DNA of 64,000 nucleotides, taken from NCBI RefSeq assembly GCF_001077535.1, contig NZ_CP011968.1, forward strand, positions 1,736,001 through 1,800,000, in the 5' to 3' direction. Each line of letters begins with the position of its first letter. The stretch's first letter is position 1. Both the position numbers and the translations under genes were made by a program. The notes under the pieces were generated by a model. That model did not search any database and had not been told where the DNA came from. It saw only the letters and a program-made list of their open reading frames with translations. Of this stretch, positions 59,585-64,000 are shown one piece after another. Origin of the DNA: Clostridioides difficile ATCC 9689 = DSM 1296 (lineage in GTDB: Bacteria; Bacillota; Clostridia; Peptostreptococcales; Peptostreptococcaceae).

Positions 59585-60565
59585 ATGATTTTCGATGGAC
59601 ATTCAGATACTTGGGCAGATGTAACAATAAGAAGGCTTAACGGGGAAAAAGATGTATTTAGAAGAATCCATCTTGATAATTTTAAAAGAGCAAATATAGA
59701 AGGAGCTATTTTTGTAATATGGATAGACCCACCATATGATAAAGAGCCTGAAAAAAGAGTTAAACAAATTATAAGCTCTATAAAAGATGAAATTGAAGAT
59801 ATGAAAGATGTTGTAAACATAGTAAAAAAATATTCAGATATAGATAAAGGTATAAGTGAAAACAAAATAAATATTTTAATTGGTCTTGAAGGATTAAGCC
59901 ATATTGGAAGAAATATAGATTTACTAGATTATTTTTATAAAGAAGTTGGTGCAAGACATGCATCATTAACTTGGAATGAACAGAATGAACTTGCTACAGG
60001 ATGTTTAGGGGATGAAAATCGTGGTTTAACTGAAATAGGTAAAAAAGCAGTCAATAAAATGGAAAAATTGGGCATGATAGTAGATGTGTCACATTTAAAT
60101 GAAAAATCATTTTGGGATTTAATGTCTGTTGCAAGTAAGCCAGTTATAGCTTCTCATTCTAATGCTAGGAGTTTATGTGATGCTAAAAGAAATCTTACAG
60201 ATAATCAATTAAAAGAAATTTCAAATACAGGTGGATTAGTTGGAATAAATAGTTTTAGAGGATTTACTAATAGTAATCCTAAGAAGCAAGATTTAATACA
60301 TTTGGTTGACCATATAGACTATATGGTAAATCTTATAGGTATAGAACATGTATCTTTTGGTTTTGATTTTAGCGATTACTTAGGGAAAGAGACTATAGGT
60401 TCTTTTACTGGAAATGCTAGTGTGCCAAGTGTAGATGGTCTTGAAAGCACACATACAGCACAGAACATAGTAGTAGAGCTTGAAAATAGAGGTTATAAAA
60501 AGAAAGATATAGAGTTAATCTCTAGTGGTAATTTTTATAGGCTCTTTAAATATATACTAAAATAA
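59585..60565 (+). CDS. Membrane dipeptidase family (M19) peptidase
   Basis: A 326-aa zinc dipeptidase of the renal-dipeptidase family, cleaving dipeptides including ones with a C-terminal D-amino acid. The metal ligands are in order: DGHSDTWADV (His and Asp), GLEGLSHIGRN (bridging Glu), VDVSHLNEKSF (His), IASHSNARSLC (His) and FGFDFSDYLG (Asp). There is no signal peptide, so it acts in the cytoplasm. GGAGG lies at 59575-59579, six bases before the ATG at 59585. It is second in the DUF819 operon, consistent with import then cleavage. Confidence 0.93.
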   Translation: MIFDGHSDTWADVTIRRLNGEKDVFRRIHLDNFKRANIEGAIFVIWIDPPYDKEPEKRVKQIISSIKDEIEDMKDVVNIVKKYSDIDKGISENKINILIGLEGLSHIGRNIDLLDYFYKEVGARHASLTWNEQNELATGCLGDENRGLTEIGKKAVNKMEKLGMIVDVSHLNEKSFWDLMSVASKPVIASHSNARSLCDAKRNLTDNQLKEISNTGGLVGINSFRGFTNSNPKKQDLIHLVDHIDYMVNLIGIEHVSFGFDFSDYLGKETIGSFTGNASVPSVDGLESTHTAQNIVVELENRGYKKKDIELISSGNFYRLFKYILK

Positions 60566-60660
60566 TATAATAAAGAACTTAAATTTATAAAATAGTATAT
60601 TTATACAAATAATATCTACATATTTAAATTGGCGTTCATAATTTATTAAATTAAATTTTA

Positions 60661-60696
60661 ATGTTACTAGAAGTTTCAATTCTAGTAACATTTTTT
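60661..60696 (+). terminator. Terminator after the dipeptidase gene
   Basis: ATGTTACTAGAA (60661-60672) pairs with TTCTAGTAACAT (60679-60690), then TTTTTT. It separates the operon from the iron-transport operon. Confidence 0.85.
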
Positions 60697-60722
60697 ATGT
60701 TAAAAACAGATATAGATATGTA

Positions 60723-60779
60723 TTGACAATGATAATTATTATTGATAAACTATAAAAGTGAAAATGATAATAATTTTCA
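60723..60779 (+). promoter_or_regulatory. Promoter and two Fur boxes of the siderophore ABC operon
   Basis: TTGACA (60723-60728) with TAAACT (60746-60751) after 17 bases. Fur box 1 is TGATAAT-T-ATTATTG (60730-60744), 13 of 15 matches to TGATAAT-N-ATTATCA, between -35 and -10. Fur box 2 is TGATAAT-A-ATTTTCA (60765-60779), 14 of 15 matches, just after the start. Iron-loaded Fur should shut the operon off. Confidence 0.85.
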
Positions 60780-60812
60780 TTTTAATTAATAAAAGATTTT
60801 TAAGGAGGGAGA

Positions 60813-61766
60813 ATGAAGAAAAGGTATTTAGTCATAGGAATAATAATTTTGTCTTATTTTTCTTTATTTATAGGAGCTGAAGATATAAATATAATGCATA
60901 TATTTGCCAAAAATCAGCATAAACTTATGATATTTATCATGAGTAGAATACCAAGATTAATAAGTATATTGATTGCTGGTGTAGGAATGAGCATAGCAGG
61001 TCTTATAATGCAACAGATAAGTAAGAATAAATTTGTATCACCTACAACAGGTGCTACAATAGATGCAGCACAATTTGGGATAGTAATATGTATGCTTTTA
61101 GTACCAACTGCCTCTATTTTTACAAAGACAATAATAGCATTTGTATTTTCTCTTGTAGGGACTTTTACGTTTATGAAAATAATAGGGAAGTTACAATTTA
61201 AAAATATAATCTTTGTACCATTAGTAGGTATAATGTTTGGAAATATAATAGGTTCTATGACGGATTTTATCGCGTATAAATACGATTTGAGTCAAAATGT
61301 TAGTTCTTGGATGCAAGGTGACTTTTCTATGATACTTAAAGGAAATTATGAGATATTATATATCACAATACCCCTTATAATATTAGCATATATTTATGCA
61401 AATAAATTTACTGTTGTTGGTATGGGTATGGATTTTGCGACAAACTTAGGTCTTAGTTACAAAAGAATTGTCAATATAGGTCTGATAATAGTAGCACTTG
61501 TTACAGTATGTGTAGTCGTTACAGCTGGTAATATCCCTTTTATAGGTCTAATAGTTCCAAATATCGTATCCTTGTATATGGGTGATAATATAAGAGCAAA
61601 CATATGGTATACTGGTTTACTTGGAGCGATATTTGTACTTATATGTGATATTTTTGGAAGAATTATTATTTATCCATATGAAATATCTATAGGGCTTACA
61701 GTTGGAGTTATAGGAAGTATACTATTCCTTTATTTAATATTAAGGAGGAATGTAAATGAAGCTTAG
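60813..61766 (+). CDS. Iron-siderophore ABC transporter permease 1 (FecCD family, YclN-like)
   Basis: A 317-aa permease of the BtuC/FecCD family with about nine hydrophobic segments. Family signs: MSRIPRLISILIAGVGMSIAGLIMQQISKN near the start, then GNIPFIGLIVPNIVSLYMG, the cytoplasmic coupling helix. AAGGAGG precedes the ATG. With permease 2, the ATPase and the binding protein it has the order of the B. subtilis yclNOPQ (petrobactin) system. It is under two Fur boxes, so it should work when iron is scarce. The ligand may be petrobactin-like or another catecholate. Confidence 0.92.
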   Translation: MKKRYLVIGIIILSYFSLFIGAEDINIMHIFAKNQHKLMIFIMSRIPRLISILIAGVGMSIAGLIMQQISKNKFVSPTTGATIDAAQFGIVICMLLVPTASIFTKTIIAFVFSLVGTFTFMKIIGKLQFKNIIFVPLVGIMFGNIIGSMTDFIAYKYDLSQNVSSWMQGDFSMILKGNYEILYITIPLIILAYIYANKFTVVGMGMDFATNLGLSYKRIVNIGLIIVALVTVCVVVTAGNIPFIGLIVPNIVSLYMGDNIRANIWYTGLLGAIFVLICDIFGRIIIYPYEISIGLTVGVIGSILFLYLILRRNVNEA

Positions 61767-62712
61767 TCTCAATCAAAAAATTTACTTTGTAAGTATATTA
61801 CTATTCATATCAATAGCACTTTTTATAATTTATGGAATAGACATGAATCATTTAGAATATGCATTATCACAAAGAATACCAAAAATATTTGCTATGGTAT
61901 TAGGTGGAGGATGTATAGCATTTACTACTGTAGTGTTTCAAACAATTACAAACAATCAAATATTAACACCAAGTGTACTAGGTTTAGATTCATTGTATGT
62001 AATGATTCAAACTATAATAGTATTCATATTTGGTTCAAGCAGTAGTCTGATTATAAATGAAAATTATAATTTTATTATTAATGTAGCTATGATGATTGGA
62101 GCTTCATTGTTATTATATAAGATGTTATTTGAAAAAAATAAAAATAATATTTTCTTTTTAATCCTAGTAGGAATGATATTTGGAACCTTATTTAAAAGTG
62201 CAACAACATTTATTCAGGTAATGATAGACCCGAATGAATTTTTAGCTTTACAAACTAGTATAATGGCAAGTTTAAACAATATAAACACTAATGTATTGTT
62301 AATAGCATTTATAATAATTATTGCCATAATACCTTTTATATATGATGAAATAAAGTATTTAGATGTATTGTCGTTAGGTAAAGAACAAGCAATTAATTTA
62401 GGTGTAGATTTTGATAAAGCAGTTAAAAAAATGATAATATTAATAGCAATTTTAGTCTCAATATCAACAGCACTTATTGGACCTATGACATTTTTAGGAC
62501 TTTTACTTGCTAATATAACAAGAGAAATTTTTAAAACATATAAGCATACATACTTGATTTCGGGTTCTATGTTGATAGGGATGATTACATTGATAATAGG
62601 TCAATTTTTTATACAACATGTATTTAAGTTTGATACAACTTTAAGTGTAGTAATAAATTTTATAGGAGGAATTTACTTTATTCAATTACTATTAAAGGGG
62701 GCAAATAGATGA
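61756..62712 (+). CDS. Iron-siderophore ABC transporter permease 2 (FecCD family, YclO-like)
   Basis: A 318-aa FecCD-family permease with about nine membrane segments, the partner of the first permease in a heterodimer. Signs: LSQRIPKIFAMVLGGGCIAFTTVVFQTITNNQILTPSVLG, and ALIGPMTFLGLLLANITREIF as coupling helix. It overlaps permease 1 by 11 bases and the ATPase by four, with AAGGAGG inside the first gene. The tight coupling supports a fixed subunit ratio. Confidence 0.92.
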   Translation: MKLSLNQKIYFVSILLFISIALFIIYGIDMNHLEYALSQRIPKIFAMVLGGGCIAFTTVVFQTITNNQILTPSVLGLDSLYVMIQTIIVFIFGSSSSLIINENYNFIINVAMMIGASLLLYKMLFEKNKNNIFFLILVGMIFGTLFKSATTFIQVMIDPNEFLALQTSIMASLNNINTNVLLIAFIIIIAIIPFIYDEIKYLDVLSLGKEQAINLGVDFDKAVKKMIILIAILVSISTALIGPMTFLGLLLANITREIFKTYKHTYLISGSMLIGMITLIIGQFFIQHVFKFDTTLSVVINFIGGIYFIQLLLKGANR

Positions 62713-63464
62713 TAGAGATAAAAAATATATTTAAAAGATATAAGAATAAAAATGTTGTAGATGATGTCTCTTTTAGTATAGAAAAGGGAAAGATAACATC
62801 TTTTATAGGACCAAATGGAGCTGGAAAAAGTACAGTACTATCAATAGTTACAAGACTTATAGGAGGTGATGGTGGAGAAGTAATAATAGAAGGAAAAAGC
62901 TTGACTAATTATAGCAATAAAGAATTAGCAAAAAAAATAGCTATTCTTAAACAATCTAACAATATAACTTTAAAGCTTACAATAAGAGAATTAGTTGGAT
63001 TTGGAAGATTTCCATATAGTGAAGGTAATCTAACTAAAGAGGATGAAAATTATATTGATGAAGCAATAGAATATATGAAGTTGACTGATATACAACATAA
63101 GTATTTAGATGAATTGAGTGGAGGTCAAAGACAAAGAGCTTATATAGCAATGGTAATAGCTCAAGATACAGAGTACATATTACTTGATGAACCACTGAAC
63201 AATTTGGATATGAACCATTCCGTACAGATGATGAAGGTACTTAGAAGTCTTTGTGATGAGTTAGATAAGACTATAGTATTAGTAATGCATGATATAAATT
63301 TTGCATCATGTTATTCAGATAATATAGTTGCATTAAAAAATGGAAAAGTTGAAAAAGTAGGTCGTACAGATGAGATAGTAAATGAAAAAGTTTTAGAAGA
63401 TATTTATGAGATGAATTTTAACATTAAGAATATAAATGGAAATCGAATCTGTATTTATTTTTAA
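62709..63464 (+). CDS. Iron-siderophore ABC transporter ATPase (YclP-like)
   Basis: A 251-aa ATP-binding subunit of the FepC/FecE type. Walker A GPNGAGKS (about 34-41), Q-loop (ILKQSNNI), signature LSGGQRQRAYIA, Walker B YILLDEPLNNLD, switch His in VMHDINFAS. The start overlaps the permease 2 stop by four bases (ATGA), with AAAGGGGG upstream. Confidence 0.94.
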   Translation: MIEIKNIFKRYKNKNVVDDVSFSIEKGKITSFIGPNGAGKSTVLSIVTRLIGGDGGEVIIEGKSLTNYSNKELAKKIAILKQSNNITLKLTIRELVGFGRFPYSEGNLTKEDENYIDEAIEYMKLTDIQHKYLDELSGGQRQRAYIAMVIAQDTEYILLDEPLNNLDMNHSVQMMKVLRSLCDELDKTIVLVMHDINFASCYSDNIVALKNGKVEKVGRTDEIVNEKVLEDIYEMNFNIKNINGNRICIYF

Positions 63465-63555
63465 AATATTGTATATGAAAATAAACTTGCTATATAATTT
63501 TTTATAAAGTTTTTAAATTAAAATAAAGATTAATAGGAGAGAGGAAAATATTGAT

Positions 63556-64000
63556 ATGAATAAAAAAGCAGCAATAGTAGCAGCAGTAGCTATTATAGGA
63601 TTAGTGACAGTGTTTGCATTAGGTGGAAGTAAAAAGAATGAATCAAAAACATCAGAAAATTCAAATAATACCATAAAGATAACTCATAACTTGGGAGAAA
63701 CAGATGTAAAATTAAATCCTAAAAAAGTAGTAGTATTTGATTATTCGGCTTTAGATACAATGGATGCATTAGGTGTAGCTGAGAATTTAGTAGGACTTCC
63801 AAAAGCGAGTTTACCAGCATCTTTAGAAAAATATAAGGATGACAAGTATGCAGATTTAGGAGGATTAAAAGAACCAGATTTAGAAGGTATAAAGTCGGCA
63901 AATCCAGATTTAATTATAATAAATGGAAGACAAGAAGATTTTTATGAGCAATTGTCAAAAATAGCACCAACAATAAGTACAAGTAAAGATGATAAGAAGT
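63556..64000 (+). CDS. Iron-siderophore binding protein (YclQ-like), partial, no lipobox Cys
   Basis: The open frame runs from the ATG at 63556 off the end of the window (148 codons seen). The visible part is the N-lobe of a periplasmic-binding-protein-like siderophore receptor: ITHNLGETDVKLNPKKVVVFDYSALDTMDALG, YADLGGLKEPDLEGIKSANPDLIIINGRQ. The N-terminus is a hydrophobic segment (KAAIVAAVAIIGLVTVFAL) followed by GGSKK, where a lipoprotein would have a Cys. It may be held by an uncleaved anchor. GAGAGAGG precedes the ATG. It completes the yclNOPQ order. Confidence 0.88.
   Translation, partial: MNKKAAIVAAVAIIGLVTVFALGGSKKNESKTSENSNNTIKITHNLGETDVKLNPKKVVVFDYSALDTMDALGVAENLVGLPKASLPASLEKYKDDKYADLGGLKEPDLEGIKSANPDLIIINGRQEDFYEQLSKIAPTISTSKDDKK

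Noticed and set aside
1-64000. CRISPR array, rRNA or tRNA genes, prophage
   Set aside because: No regularly spaced direct repeats, no rRNA-like GC-rich blocks, no tRNA cloverleaf and no phage structural or integrase genes were seen on reading the window.

Overview
The window is low-GC (roughly 28-30% by eye) clostridial DNA with dense, mostly co-directional genes, strong AGGAGG ribosome sites and AGA as the dominant Arg codon. The gene set (spore coat protein CotA, exported coat-type superoxide dismutase, phase-variable c-di-GMP phosphodiesterase, vanG-type cluster, four-domain flavodiiron protein) points to Clostridioides difficile, probably a 630-like chromosome. That identification is from recall of gene content and order, not from a search.

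Layout. 1-5.8 kb: end of the kdp potassium pump, cysK-cysE cysteine synthesis, a ferredoxin, a SEC-C methionine aminopeptidase, a lethal-factor/PPEP-like zinc metalloprotease without a signal peptide, and a GIY-YIG protein. 5.8-8.3 kb: TPP riboswitch plus thiD-thiM-thiE (thiamine salvage). 8.4-16.6 kb: an orphan PTS IIB, a DrrAB-like exporter with a GyrI-like protein, and a YtrA-type GntR/ABC operon with duplicated permease and extracellular-protein pairs. 17-22.3 kb: an amidohydrolase, cotA, and a NatAB-like exporter whose permease is fused to a CPBP protease. 22.4-24.5 kb: an invertible promoter element with 24-bp perfect inverted repeats in front of the GGDEF/EAL gene pdcB. 24.6-32.7 kb: a second GntR/ABC operon, an MFS transporter, MscS, a PepSY lipoprotein and the flavodiiron/rubredoxin/oxidoreductase fusion for O2 detoxification. 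33.1-39.3 kb: vanR-vanS-vanG-vanXY-vanT, with foreign-looking codon use. 39.6-43.8 kb: a DedA-like protein, a YdjM-like membrane protein, SodA, and an asparagine synthetase that lacks the catalytic Cys.

43.9-57.4 kb is the most unusual region, a complete Ter stress-response island. It holds a divergent YceG-like/trypsin-like fusion, three TerD calcium-binding paralogues, a P-type Ca2+-ATPase, YceG, TelA/YceH, and then a four-gene module (CitE-like TIM barrel, PRTase-TRSP, StiP/PELOTA-type PRTase, HAD phosphatase). Comparative genomics has proposed that such modules make a nucleoside-like metabolite. 57.5-60.6 kb: XRE-cupin regulator, DUF819 permease and M19 dipeptidase, apparently a peptide or amino-acid use locus. 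60.7 kb to the end: a Fur-box-controlled siderophore ABC importer in yclNOPQ order, whose binding protein runs off the window.

Regulation is unusually readable: sigma-A promoters overlapped by perfect palindromes in front of cysK, both GntR operons and the DUF819 operon, a TPP terminator switch, two Fur boxes, one DNA-inversion switch, and two mutually exclusive hairpins between vanS and vanG. No rRNA, tRNA, CRISPR array, transposase, recombinase or phage gene is visible.
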